Positions 1-12,699 of a DNA stretch of 64,000 nt are shown piece after piece; the first letter of the stretch is position 1, and every line of letters starts with the position of its first letter. The stretch lies in assembly GCA_032191485.1 (NCBI GenBank), contig JAVDOI010000012.1, forward strand, positions 13,725,640-13,789,639, given 5' to 3'. The DNA comes from Leptoclinus maculatus. Taxonomy: Eukaryota > Chordata > Actinopteri > Perciformes > Stichaeidae. The notes beneath the pieces are model-generated. The model saw nothing but the letters and a program-made list of their open reading frames with translations. It had not been told where the DNA came from and ran no database searches. The position numbers were made by a program, and so were the translations under genes.

Positions 1-213
1 CAGATTGCAGCCACTCACCCTCTCGGCAGAGCGAATGATTCGCTGCAGTCTGCCCTTGTCCTTGGCTGTGGCTGCAGCGTACCAGACGGAGATGGAGGAG
101 CAGAGGATGGACTCAATGATGGTGCTGATCGTATTGCATTACACACTCAGATTCTTGGAGAGCTCCCTCAAAGAGCAGAGCCTTCTCTACGACATCCGGC
201 TGTCCAACCGTAA
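1..213 (-). mobile_element. Degenerate LINE (non-LTR retrotransposon) reverse-transcriptase C-terminal fragment
   Basis: Translating the minus strand from 213 gives one frame to the window edge, with stops at 189-187 and 141-139. Between them lies the run RRLCSLRELSKN, and after the second stop SISVWYAAATAKDKGRLQR and IIRSAERVSGC. This is the familiar end of the RT domain in fish non-LTR elements (…SVWY…KD…LQR…RTAxxIxGC). Two stops make it a dead copy. It is cut by the left edge, and its 5' part is missing or too diverged beyond 213. Confidence 0.8.
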
Positions 214-2531
214 CCTTTAAATGGTCACTTCCTCACCATTAGTGTCTCTGACCTGGGAGCTGCCTGTTACAACCACAGCCTTCTACAGCTCTAATGGAGA
301 ACAAACCATTAACCTTGTGTTCATAAGATCACTCACTGCCTTTGTGTTCTTCATATTGTCTCTAATCTCTGTAGATTAATTGTGGAATATGATGATAATA
401 GCTTACTGATAATATAATCATTACACTAACCGATCCCATAATCGATAGTTAATTATTTTAACCTTTTAGACACTCCCTAGATATCTTACTAGTCACCACT
501 GAGCAGGTCTCATACAATCATTATCTTAACAGGAAGCTCTGCATCCTTTAAAAATGTAGACAAAACATTAACGTCTTCAATAATATAGCTTCGTGCAGAT
601 TTGTGGGTAGGAACATTTTTTAGATGCAACTGACTATTTGATATGCACGTTAATTCTTATATATATTTCAGTTATACATTGTTATGTATCCTAAAAAAGC
701 TATTTATTATAGCGAATGAGAAAATATTCAGTATCTGAGAACAAGAAGAAGGCTATTTTAAAATGAAAAGCACATAAAAAGCATTAGAAATCTTGTTAAC
801 TTGCCTTTATTTGTATGTCCCCAGTGTTCTCTTGACTTACAATGTACTTAGTATACATAATACATAATAGTACTAGTATGAAACTAGTAAATTACAGTAA
901 CTTGTATGATTGCTAGAAATGATGACGAGTAAATTGCTGTGGAACTGATTTCAGGATAAAAACCCTATGTGCTTTTTTTTGTCTGCACTAAAAATAATCT
1001 GGTGCATTTGTTATTCTGTAGCCATTAGAGGAGTGCTCTGCATGAAGCAAACTCACAAAAATCTGATAAGTCTAAAATCAAGAAATGGGTCTGCAAAGAG
1101 TCTCTCTCTGTGGGGAAGTATACATATGAACAGTTCTTTCTCTATTTTAAGCCTCCTATTCATGTGCAGAATGGTCAATATTGAATAAATAAACAATGAA
1201 TGTATCTAACACACTCCCAGGGCTTCCAACAAAGAACCATTGACCAGTGGCTGGTGTTATAGACCAATAGACAAAATGGTGTTGTTCACCCAAAATATTC
1301 TTAGGATATTGTTATATCTATCCAATTTTGCTTTCGACGTCAACAAAACCTTTCGTTTTTCTCTGATGTGATTCAGTCTGTGCATTGACAAATTAGTTGT
1401 CTAAAATCAGGTGGATTAAATGCAAGTATCTTCTTCACACTCTCTTCTGTTACATGCAAATCCCAACAAATGATGTATCTTCTCACAGATGGACTATTCA
1501 CCCCTCCAGGGCTTTCCAATTCGGCGAAAACTCCCTAGCTCAGCAAAAAGCCGCAGAGATATGGCTGTAAATAAGAAAGTGATGCAGAAACAGGGAGGAG
1601 GGATGAGTGCTGATGGGCAAGCACAACCTTCTTTCGTACAAGACAGTTCATTAAACACCTTTCACAGCCACCGTGGCACTATGCCTGGAATGAAAAGCAC
1701 GATATAAGCTCATGCAGGTCAAGGGGTCAGCCTACTATAGTGGTCCGCTGATAAATGCTGAGACAGGAGCTGGGAGTGAAGAGCCACACAAGAAGCAGCC
1801 CGAGGTTATCAGAGTCACCGAATGCATTACATTTATCTTGAGACCATTTTATCGACGCTGGGAAACATCTGGTCGTCCACCTTGTTCTGTCCCGTATATC
1901 TTGTCGCTCTACACTTGAACTGTTGGAATTTTAATGAAGAATATTCAAAAGAAAAGAAATCAATACTGTGGAGCGTTGATTGTCCATCCGAGCCAATGCG
2001 TGGCACTTGGCTATGCCCCTGGTCTATGCCACTATAAGATAAGTTGGCTTTGTCCTATTTTCCAGAGCAGTACGTCATGAAACGTTACATAATGTGAATC
2101 CTGTTAGAGAGAATTCAATTCTGTCTGAAACTAACACACAAGAAACCAAAAAAAAATAAAGAGGGTCATCTGTCTTATGGGCTTCTTACAGCATTTGTCA
2201 TGACGCAGTAATTAAATTACGTCTTTCTAATGAGAATACATATGGCTATAATTTCTAGTGGAGCAAATGTAGCCTTATAGATAAGCAGCCTGCAAGTTCT
2301 GATGGACTTTTTGTGGGGCATAGCACTGACAGACTGGCAAATTAATGACCTCCCTGGAGAGTAGTGCTGGTGTATGGGGAGGCTCATAAATAGAGCAATG
2401 GTATGATGGAAAGTCTGTGATATCTGTGTGTGTGACTCCCGCTGATTGTAGACGACCCACTAATTAAGACTGGGGAAAGAGTCCTTTTGGGATGATGCAG
2501 GTATATTCGGTATTGTTTCTTAGAGTCAGTC
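214..2531. other. Non-coding intronic stretch, no gene seen
   Basis: AT-rich sequence without recognisable coding or RNA features. A 72-codon open frame at 1489-1707 begins right after an acceptor-like TTCTCACAG, but its peptide (rich in S, R and K) resembles nothing I know. Confidence 0.5.
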
Positions 2532-3078
2532 ACAACCATAGACTGTATATAAGAAGTGGACGGAGCCGTCGTGACGTCACCCAGTGGTTTGTGGACTGCC
2601 ATTATGAAGCCTTGAGTTTTGCCCGTCGCCATCTTGGATTATGGCGGTCGCCATCTTGACTTTTTGCAGCCGGTAAACGGAAGTTACCATATCTTGAATG
2701 CGGAGGAATGACGTAGAGACGCAGTACAGGGCTCGGGTAGTGGCAGAGACCTGTCAATCACAGTAAGCCCGCCCTAAAGCATACTCCGCTTTATGGTTTA
2801 TTTTACTCTAAATGGACCATCATTTACTAAATGAACATCATGCAGTATTGAAGAAGACTTAGAAACTAGTGATCGAGACGATAAACTCATGTTGACGTTG
2901 TTTACTAAGGGAATAAATCAAGTGAGAAGTAGTCATTTTCTCATAGACTTCCATACAATCGGACTTCATTTTAGAACCAGAGGAGTCGCCCCCTGCTGGT
3001 CAGAAGAGAGAATGCAAGTTTTAAGACATTTCCACATTGGCTTCACTTGGCAGAACCAGAGGTTGCCGTCTGGTCACA
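2532..3078 (+). repeat. Dispersed fish repeat, 'GTATATAAGAAGTGGACG' family, copy 1
   Basis: It opens with ATAGACTGTATATAAGAAG, then TGACGTCACCCAGTGG and a GCCATCTTGG segment. The middle holds CCTGTCAATCACA and CCGCCCTAAAGCATAC, and the end has GTCGCCCCCTGCTGG and AACCAGAGGTTGCCG. The same order of motifs recurs at 57.1 kb. I recognise this arrangement from many fish genomes, but not a transposase or tRNA-like head that would set its class. A 114-codon frame at 2889-3233 runs out of it and is not a gene. Confidence 0.7.
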
Positions 3079-4789
3079 ACTCACGGGCCATAACACATCT
3101 GTTATCTCAGGATGGTGGACAGACACATTTACTGAACCAACAAAATAAATATGGATCAAGGCCTAATCACAACATTGTTTTAATACGGCAACATTTTGCT
3201 TTGAAATCAGTGAGAACAAAATGCCAGAGCTGAGTAAACGCCACTGTACAAAGCAAATAGAAAGAAGCTCAGGGAGCTATTGTGATTGACAAACGCTAGC
3301 GTGTCTCAGCTGGCTAGCGTGATAGCAGTTAGCTCACCAGCTACAATAGCTCACCGACCATCCTTGCGAGTAGTCACTACGTCACTAAACTTCCAGAACC
3401 AAGTCTGTTGGAAAGACTGGATGATTAATTCTGCTGTACCACTCTCAGTCGGATCTGTTGTCAGTGGAAACTGTCAACAGTAACTCACTGTGTGTAGACT
3501 CACACAAAGCTACAGTGAGCACAGTGTTAGATAGCCAATGTGTCTGTGTTGTAGTACATCAAGCATATTTTGATGACATCCCTCACATCACAAACGGGAA
3601 CAGTCCCCACTCCATTTCAAAAAGTCTCAAAGAATCCAGACCTAGGCAATCTTAGCCTAGAGGCCCCACTCTTGTGACGAATCAATATACTTGCGGGTGG
3701 AGGACGGAGACAAGGGTACTGGCAGTTAATAGGAAAGTGAAATGAGTGTCTCCTTAAGTACCTCTGTACTGTACAGGACTAAAGTGGTCCCTGACGAAAG
3801 GTTATCAAATCAACTTTTCTATGCCTTCTTTGGTGGCTCGAGAGCTTTTACTGATATCCTCCAGCCCTCATTAACTCATGTGTGTAAGTCGCAGTAACTC
3901 AGGGTTCTGCATGCAGAGGGTGGAAACATACAAACTGAGTGTAGGCTTTGCTTTTTTGGTTTTATAAAAGTGTTAATTTTCTTACCTCTTGGTTCATTGC
4001 ATTGGCATTGCAATTTGTTTCACTAATATACATTTTTTGGAGTAACTAAAACACATAAAAATCAAGTCTTATGCTACATTCACATGGACACATCAGATAT
4101 AATTTTAGTGAAAGAGAGCAGGATTGTAAAATTAGGTGAGGCCAGCAGAGAATACCGGCAACGGTAGACAGCATTGCCATCCTGAGTGAGAATATGTTTT
4201 ACTTTTTGCTGTCCTCCGCAACTTCATTTAGTTATTTGAACTAAATGGCACAATACAAGTAAGTCAAGTTAAAGCAAGAGTCTGGGATTGATATGAAAGA
4301 GGTGTTAATATATGGGTGTCAGATAGCGAGATGAGATGGTCTTTCAGGTGTAATTTCTTAATTATTCAGTGACTATTTTTAGCTGCGTAACAAGCACGTC
4401 TTAGCAAGAGTTGACTCCAACATGCAGAAACAAGCCAGGGACCACTGAGATCTACAGCCTGTCACAGGCTTTGTCAGCAGTTGCTGGAACTTGTTGCCCT
4501 GCGAACTTTCACAACCTTGTGTAACATAAGTCGGGTTGACACAGTTTGGAAATCGGTATCATCCAAATATCCCAAAGAGATTTGTGCAAAGTTTCTTGCA
4601 ATCGATCTACAGCTCACAAATCACATACTGTGTGGGGACAGTGTAGTTTCTTTACCTGCAGTGGAATATCTGGAGGGGGAAAAAGCTCTTAATTCAATCC
4701 CTTTTCACTTTGATTAAACTGTGTTCTGTCTGATATTTACCTGCCTGATATTGGAATGGATCTAAGCTGGCATGAAGGACTTGCAAGTC
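3079..4789. other. Non-coding intronic stretch, no gene seen
   Basis: No recognisable gene. The part from 3290 to 3350 has recurring GCTAGC and AGCTCACC words, which suggests old repeat material. Short frames at 3286-3483 and 3458-3655 show no recognisable protein. Confidence 0.45.
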
Positions 4790-5240
4790 ATTAAACATGA
4801 CCTTTTCTCCGAACCAAAATCAATCACCTCAAAGTCATAGCCTCGGAAATCGGAATTAGGAGCTGGGAATGACGTCACACCCGAGTTGACTGCGTTGAAG
4901 TACAAGTCAGAAAACTTCATGGGGTTTCCGCCAGCTATGATTAGCAATACCAGTTGATAACAACACATTATGGCAATATTTTACCTACCGTAGCAACATG
5001 TTCACAGATAGGAGATGGACAGGACTGTATATATATGAGTGATTTAATGAGACAAAGGTAGCACTAAAGTGCTAATTAACAGCATATCACTACAACTTTT
5101 TTTACTGTTGATGCGTGGAGCAGCCATCTTGGATTTTGAGGTTGGGGTCGGTCGGGTACGTCTGTCTTTAGGCGGCATTCTAGTTGAAATTTCCCATTGG
5201 CAACTCAGAAATTCCAACTTCCCATGTTCCAATGAAATAC
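4790..5240 (-). repeat. Probable dispersed fish repeat ('GGAATGACGTCACACCCGAG' type)
   Basis: The segment contains CTGGGAATGACGTCACACC, GGGTTTCCGCCAGCTATG and AACACATTATGGCAATATTT. Near 5180-5230 it has TTTCCCATTGGCAACTCAGA and TTCCAACTTCCCATGTTCCA. I associate this combination with a non-autonomous repeat of fish genomes. Both ends carry related 'TCGGAATT / AGAAATTCC' words, which may be remnants of terminal inverted repeats. The strand is arbitrary. Confidence 0.5.
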
Positions 5241-7803
5241 AGCATTAAACCAAATGAAATGTGCCACGTATTCTAAGGTTCCCAGCTCTTTACCAAAAGA
5301 GTTATTTAAGTAATGTGTTTCATTGTTCTGCCGTAGTTGATGGATGTTATACAAACTAGGTTAAAGGTCGACTTGTGATCAGTGAGAGTAAAGGAAATAA
5401 TGCATAGATAGTTCTCCCGTGGAGTTGGGATCTCTATCAATGAGAATCTGTTATTCAAAGCATTTTCGTGGGCAGCCTAAGATTACAAAAGCCACAAAGC
5501 ATATACTTTTGGTTAACGATACAGATGAATGTGCGGTGTGGGACCCGCACTTGTTAATCGGCCATGAAATTTGAGGAGATAGACTGAGTCTGTCATCTAT
5601 TGTTTTTAAAAGCAGGGCTATTATTTATGAATGTTGAAAGCCAAGGCAGTCATTGTATTTGGATTAATTTAGCTTTTGACACATTTCCATCAGCATACAG
5701 AAAAATCTGCAAGAGGAATCAGAACCTATAATCCTGCCGGTCTTTCATAACTTGTTGATCCTTAATGGAAGAGACCTTTGTGTGAACCTCCGAACATTTT
5801 CCTCTCCTATTCATTCCACACAACTACACTTCAGCCTGTAATATCCCTTGATATGGTAATTGGCCATTGGTAAACATTATTTATCATGCAGCTGCATTCG
5901 GGAAATTGCAATTTGAGCAAATCCTTCTCTTAAAAATCTGTTTTCATTGTGCGGCCCTGTTTGGGGAGAAACAGCCACTGAGCTCAAACCGCCGTTAAAA
6001 GGGCCCACTGCAGCTATAAGGACTGAGGACAATGAAGACGGATTCCTGTCTTTATTTCTGTCCCTCTCTTGGAAATAACCTCTTTAAGGCACAGTTCCCC
6101 CTCCCATAGATTTTCTGTCTGTCTGTCTGTCTGTCTTGGCTGATATCGCTTACAGCTTGTCCCTGGGGTGGGAAAAAACGTGAGCTACATTCTTTTGTGT
6201 CAGCTTCACAAGCATGTAAATATTCTTCTTTCATTAGGTAAGAATGAATATAGATAGACACATTATAGGAATACTTACATAACTCACTTGTATAATCATA
6301 GATGATGAAACCTAGCGTTTGGTATGGGAAATATATGTCCCAGTTACAACCCGACTAGTTACAACCTGATAGTATGTCACTACAAATCGAGTTAAATTGA
6401 AAGGAAAATGTATTTTTGTCTTATCAGAAGTCTGGCTTTATGACTACATAACAAGTATTCGAGCCAGCATAATGTCTGATTCATGCCTGTTGTTTGCCGG
6501 CCAAGTAGTTAGACTTTGAAGGAAGTGAATGGTCACTGGTTATATTCACACAGCAGCCATATACTGAAATTAGTTTTCTTTAGCAAAACAATGGTCACCC
6601 AAACCAGTTGTGTGAGTTGGTCAGAAAAACACAATTTGCATAAAGTCCCTTTATGCACCGTGCCTAAATCATTACCTATTCATAATGCATTTCACATGCT
6701 AACAGGATATTTACACCAGACATGTCTCAGCTATGCTTTATAGTCGTTTATATCGTCGTATATATTTGTGTCATAGAACACATCCCTTCTATTTTAGAAG
6801 AAGAAGCTGTCTTTACCAGGTGTGTAGTGGATTGTGCTTAGCTCTTTTTAATCTATTTCAAACTTCAACACAGACAATTCACCCCATTCTTCCTTGATCA
6901 TCCTCAAAAATATTTAGATTTTCCATATTTGCCTCGAGTATCTTCCAACACATGGTAAAAAAATGTATTATTGATTAAAGAGGACACACCATCTCATGAA
7001 GTGTTGTTTTTTGTTTTTCCACCAGACCAGCCCTCATGACGTCCCCCATGACACCTCCTGATGGATTGAGACCAGGCGGCCTACAGCTACCCTTTGTCCA
7101 GCCAATGGGCTTCCATTACACATCTCCCTCCGTCCCCTGTGTTCTCACACATGCTCTCAGACATGCACAAATCCAGTCTGGGCAGCTCTGACTGTGAAGG
7201 TGGGGGACCCGGTGGCTCAAGCCTCTGCGGCCGCCCGACCTCGTGGACCCCCAAAAACAACACCATTGTTCTGAGAAAGCAATCACCGTGGACCTCCTAG
7301 TTGTCAGCATATTCCAAACGCGCCTACAGAGAGCTTTGAAGGCAGCTTCAGTGCTAGTAGTGTCGTACAAATGGAGGGCCCGTTAATCAATACACTGCCA
7401 TGGTTCACTTTTCCCCAGAGATGTAATGTATGCTTGGTGCTGAGGCACTCAAAGCATTGCACATAGAGCAGATATCGACAGCAGCAGCCTGTCTGGGTCT
7501 TGTCAGCCAGCAACTGATGCCGTCCTTGTTATCCATGTTGTTATCTCAGGTGCTGCAGAACCACATAGTTCTGTGCATCAAACATGAGCACTACATCATT
7601 TGGTTTACTGTCCTTATTTTGTTTGAGAACTACATCTGCATTGCCCTTTATTCAATGTGAGCCTTCAGCCGGTAAGATAAAACCACAATTATGTCCATCA
7701 AACAGAAGCAATAAAGTGGTTCCCTCATGCACTTGTTCAATATAAACCCCGAGTGACCTTAACCACTCTGGCTGTTGTGTGTTTGTTTAAGGAGTGATGA
7801 GTT

Positions 7804-7808
<5 letters not shown>
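5241..7808. other. Non-coding intronic stretch, no gene seen
   Basis: No gene recognised. The only structured element is the TCTG tract at 6114-6136. The piece 7020-7300 is more GC-rich than its surroundings, but its frames on both strands give no recognisable protein. Confidence 0.45.
6114..6136 (+). repeat. (TCTG)n microsatellite
   Basis: About 5.75 uninterrupted copies of TCTG. Confidence 0.9.
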
Positions 7809-7852
<44 letters not shown>

Positions 7853-7862
7853 GAGAGAGAGA
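7809..7862 (+). repeat. (GA)n microsatellite
   Basis: Alternating GA for about 54 bp, interrupted by a single C at 7840. Confidence 0.95.
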
Positions 7863-8295
7863 ACTATAAGTCTGTGGTCAGAGAGATCCCTCTGCAGCTA
7901 CAAAGAGCGATGGCATGTTTGATTACATTTATGTTTGATTGAGTTCAGTGCTCCCTTAAGGTAGCTTTGAGAAAATTAGATTTCCCCTCCCAAAATATTA
8001 CTCTGCATCTCTCTTCCAAACCATCCATCAAGGTCCTATACAGTTTACTACTTTGCCAATTTCCCAGATCCCATCAGGCAGCCTGTGCCTCACCTTCTCG
8101 CCCACTCATCGCACTGATCCTACCGAAGGAAGCCACCAAGACGCAACAATGATCACATTCCTTGAAAGTCAATCAAGATCCTCGAGGCAAAGCTCCTGCT
8201 GTGATTCCGACTCTCCGCCTGTTCTTTATTGCTGCAGAACAAACACGGCTCTTTAATTATTTACACAGCAACATAAATTTCAGTCGTAACGAGAG

Positions 8296-8333
8296 GCTGC
8301 ATGCACTGACAGCTCAGCAGAAGTGCATGCAGC
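8296..8333. other. Perfect 12-bp inverted repeat (hairpin)
   Basis: GCTGCATGCACT (8296-8307) and its exact reverse complement AGTGCATGCAGC (8322-8333) flank a 14-nt loop. Pairing does not continue outward beyond one wobble, so the stem is short for a microRNA precursor. Each arm contains a GCATGC palindrome. Confidence 0.6.
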
Positions 8334-11300
8334 TGTGTTGCAGTAGTGAATGGCATTCTCCACTGTGCAGTCCCAATGTGCCACAGCATGAATATGGCAG
8401 CCTGCTCCCAACAAATGGCAGGAAATACCACATGCCACTCACGCGAGCTGTTATCTATCATCAGGGTGAGGTAGAGACTGCCAACAAAAAAACAAATACG
8501 AGGGAAGGAAACTGAGATCTTTTAGTGCATGTGGTGTTTATTTTTTGCTTTGTTTGTACTTTTACTTTTGCCTTTTCAACCGGGGAGCAAGCAAAGCAAA
8601 AAATACAAACATCTATTGCCTTTGATTGCGTCAGGCAGTATGTATTGTGCTCTCAATCTGTCAACCTTATTGTAGACATCCATCCGTCTCTCATCGCATG
8701 GCTTCACATTGGAGGACACTTTGTATAAAACTGTGAGGAGTGAGAAAACTCTGCGCCTTTTTGTCATTTATTATACCCTGCTTAAACGTGCTCATTGATT
8801 CTTTTCAGTTTAATAAATCTCTGTCTCATGTTTACTCCCACGCGTATAACTAGGTACCAACACGTTCTCATGTTCCTGTCATTTCTGACTTCATCTCCCT
8901 TTGGCATCATGTTCCCCTCACAGCACAAGAGGATCTATTGTGTTGTTACTCTCCACCATAACACACCATATCCTATGTGGAGCCATAGTGGTCGTTTGAT
9001 TGACCATGCATGTATACTATCTGTAAAATGAGTTACTCCTACAGACAAAAAGATGTTAATCACATTCACTTTAATGGTTACTATCATTTAATTGTTGCGA
9101 CCCAGTAGGCTACTGATTGAACATGGAGAGAAAAGATTAAAGCTTTGAGGAAAACCTTGAAACCAAATGTTGCCTTTGGCATTGTCACTCCCTTAATATG
9201 ACTCACAGCATCTGTGTGCATGCTGCAAAAGCAGACATATGCTCTATGTTCTTCTGCACATCTAGTGTTTGAGCATACGACCAAAGGACGTTTTGAAGTC
9301 GGCATGACCAAAGGAGAAGTGGGGAAGAAGAAAAGAAAGAAAAACGTGTCTCAAGGGAGAGGCTCGCGTTGGGCTTGTATCTGTGGACTGGCGTGTACTC
9401 TCACTCATGTTGACTTGATTCTGTTCTCTCTGGCCCGATGCGTCTCTTTCCACCCATAAAGCCAGATTGCTGTTGCGGTTACCTTGACATGAAGGACATG
9501 CATAAAAACACATTAGTCTGGGTTATGGGCTTCCTGTTCTGTGTGCCACTGCAGGCAGTGTGGAAGTCATTTCCACATTTCGACTCCAGAGATTGTCTTC
9601 ACATTGGCGAAAAGAAGTCAAATCAACAAATATGGCATGACTTACTGATCAATATAACAGTGCCAGTATCAGGAAATACCTGACATATCAGACTTGGGTT
9701 CAAAACAAGGGCAAGGATGATGATGAAACTCAGTTGTAAATTTGGAAAGAAGCTATCTGATATACGCCAGTATAAATTCTGAAGGTTATCTGTTATGGAT
9801 CCGTCTTTTCACAGCTGTTGACCGGCGAGTTTCTTGCGGTGTTTTAGTGCAGCTCCTCTACCTCCCTACAGCAGCACAGTTTGGATCTCTTTGATCACGC
9901 CTCAGCTGAGGCTCATTGGCTCTCTCCGCTAGAGATGCTCTCACATTACCATCGTACACAAACTCCCTCTGGACGTCTTGGGCAGGGGGATTTCATTAGC
10001 TTGTCATCTGTGTGGAGACCATGCAAGTTGGTGTGATTATGCCACATGGCAGCAACAACCCCGGTGGGGGGGGGAGTCTAGACGTCAGCATCACCTGATA
10101 CCAATGACGATTAATCAGATAGAGCTCACATGCTACAGTGTAATGTTGCCATCTGATGTTTACATTCATGTCACCACTTTTGATTAACCTGCTTTTAAAC
10201 AGAAATAACACAAACTTTTATTTTAGAAAACCTGTGTGAGTTCAGAGCGAAAACAAATTTTACAAGAATCGGCTTTAACATTAAAACTCGTCCTATTAAT
10301 CATATCCATTTACTGTTCTGTGATTTAGCAGTTCTGCAGAGGAGAAATAGCTCACACGAGACACGCTGGGTAAACAAATGACTGCAAATTATGCAATCTA
10401 TCAATTCAAGAGGGACCTGCAAATACCAAGCTGTCAGATCCAAATGAAAGTCATTAGTTTGCAGCGATTTGAATCCCTCCGACATAGACGACCTGCTGGA
10501 GTGCAGTCAGCAGCGATTCTATTAATAACCGGCTATGATGGCACCTGCCACGAAGAGGCAGTGATCAAGGTCACGGAGCTTACAGGTGTTCATTGTAATC
10601 TGTTATTAAGTCTGTCTGTCAGTGCCACGCGACATATTTCTCATTTCATCACTGGAAAAGTGACAAAACTCAAAAGATGTCCTGACTTGGAGCTTCTAAA
10701 TTCTTTAAACAGCATTTTATCAAAAGAAATATTGAGTGTACCATGTTGTTGGAGTCTTACTCTTGGTTTAAATATACATAAATGCCGTCCGTCATTGTCT
10801 CCATATTTACACTTTTTTGGTTCGCAATGGTAAAGCTTATCTGTCACCCCCCCTTGTTTTCCATATAACGTCTTCTCTGAAGCATCTGTAACTGGATGAA
10901 TGATTGATAACACGGTATGAGCTGTAATTATATCTAGCTGTATATACATACACACGTCAACATGCATTAACTGTTTATACACATGTACGAACCGTTCACA
11001 TGCAGGTTTAAACACTTATAAGATTCTTTCATTTATTCTTGATCTCAAAAATATGAACAAACATTTTAACTCAAGATCTCCTTCCCAGATGTATCAGTAG
11101 TATGTAATGGCCGTCATTAGCGGAGGGAGTTTATGAATCCATAAATACTTCATTAATAGATAAGTTGAGCAAATACTTCATATATTGTTGTATTGTGTCA
11201 TTAACTGTTGACACACCAGTGACAGTTGCTCCGCAGTAGGAGTATTGGTTGTTGACAAATCCCTCTATATTTGCTCATAGAACTACATTATAGTGTTATA

Positions 11301-12690
11301 AACACTTTATTTAAGCTGGAATGCTGAACTTTCTGTCTCCCCCTCTGGCAGTGAGAGTAATTACACAAACACCGACTAATCCTTCCTCTGAACTTTGAGT
11401 TCCTTTCTTTCTTTCTTTATCTGATGGATCCACCCCAGAAACTTTCCTTGGACGCAGACGCCACGGCTCTGGTATTGAGCAGAATACAGAGAGCTTTCCC
11501 TGGTGGCGATACGCCTAATCAGCTTTGTGTGAACTCGTTTGGCAAGGAGTTGAGTGTAAGAGGTGTTCATTTATATGTAAAAGTCCCGCACTCCAGCTTC
11601 CAGTGTTTATACAATATGAAATGATAAATAGGCAGTTTGATAAGGGTGTTTTTGCTCTTCTTTTTTTTGCTCTTTTTATATTATTCAGAGTGCAAACACA
11701 ACTTGAGTGTGTGCTGAAAACTGCCAGCAACTTCTACACTAAAATGTCTTACATCACCTGACTAGGGATTCACATATAAGAAAATATTTAACTCTATTTG
11801 AACTCATCCAATTACAAGAGTGAAAACACACATTTTAGGAGATAAAACTTGAAGATTGAAGGGCGTGTTTATTTTTTTTTCCTTATTGAGTGAGTGTTAA
11901 TTAAAACCTCTGTATGTCAAACCCACATTCTAATTCCTCAGAGCATCACATAAATAACCATCTACCATCATCCTGACTGTATGTGTCGAATGTCTCCAGG
12001 GCTTTGCTGTTCAGTATCCAGTTCACCATTTTTGAGCTCCTCATCTAACTGAGCTCCTATTTTCTTTCCACATTGTTTGATTTAATTATGTTATCTATAT
12101 TTGTCTTCCCTGGATTTTTGTATGCGCTGCAGAAGATGGAGTCTTTGTTAAAGTAGGGCACCTCTTCTCATTAGACACTCCCTGGGAAAAAAAAAATAAA
12201 AAACGCAAGAGGGTTTTGCACTTCATTATCATTCTTACCAACAAGAAAGTACTCTTCTTTTTTCCTAAAATGATTAAGCGGGTCCTCTCTGGCTCAGCGG
12301 ATTTAACTGCCGCACTTTCAGCCGGTTGTTTTGGAGCCATTGGTGGAGGAGGAGACAAAGCGGAGCTAACATTTAAGCACAAATGGTGCGCACTTACCAG
12401 CATCATGCTGACTCGTTCTCTGAAGGATTCTAGCAATGTTTGTTCATCACTCCCAAGCTGCAGTCCCTCATACATTAAATTTAAAAGAACAAAACCAGAG
12501 TGACACAAGCTGTAATTACAATACAAGACATTCCAATCTGACGTATGATTATTTATTTAATGAGCAAACTGTTGGCATGAACAACAAAAGCAGAGAGCCC
12601 CTTGTGGGTCAATCTGAGTTACTTTAGAGAATTTAAATCAAATGTTTTTTAGGTTTTTAGATGTGAGAATGTTAGTGTTTCAACACAATC
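8334..12690. other. Non-coding intronic stretch, no gene seen
   Basis: No recognisable gene or repeat family. The two longest frames (10378-10833 on +, 12095-12526 on -) have no recognisable protein content and are explained by chance. A run of ten Gs lies at about 10064-10073. Confidence 0.45.
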
Positions 12691-12699
12691 AAGTGAAGG

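Noticed and set aside
2889..3233. 114-codon open frame on the plus strand
   Set aside because: It begins inside the dispersed repeat at 2.5-3.1 kb and runs out of it. The second copy of the repeat does not keep the frame.
8162..8515. 117-codon open frame on the plus strand
   Set aside because: No family recognised, and it spans the 8.3-kb hairpin. A 66-codon frame is open on the other strand. No splice context.
10378..10833. 151-codon open frame on the plus strand
   Set aside because: No recognisable domain, no splice or codon-use support, and an overlapping open frame on the other strand. A few frames of this length are expected by chance in 64 kb.
12095..12526. 143-codon open frame on the minus strand
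   Set aside because: Low-complexity segments (LRFLFFFS, PPPP) and no known motif. The opposite strand is also open for 95 codons. Treated as chance.
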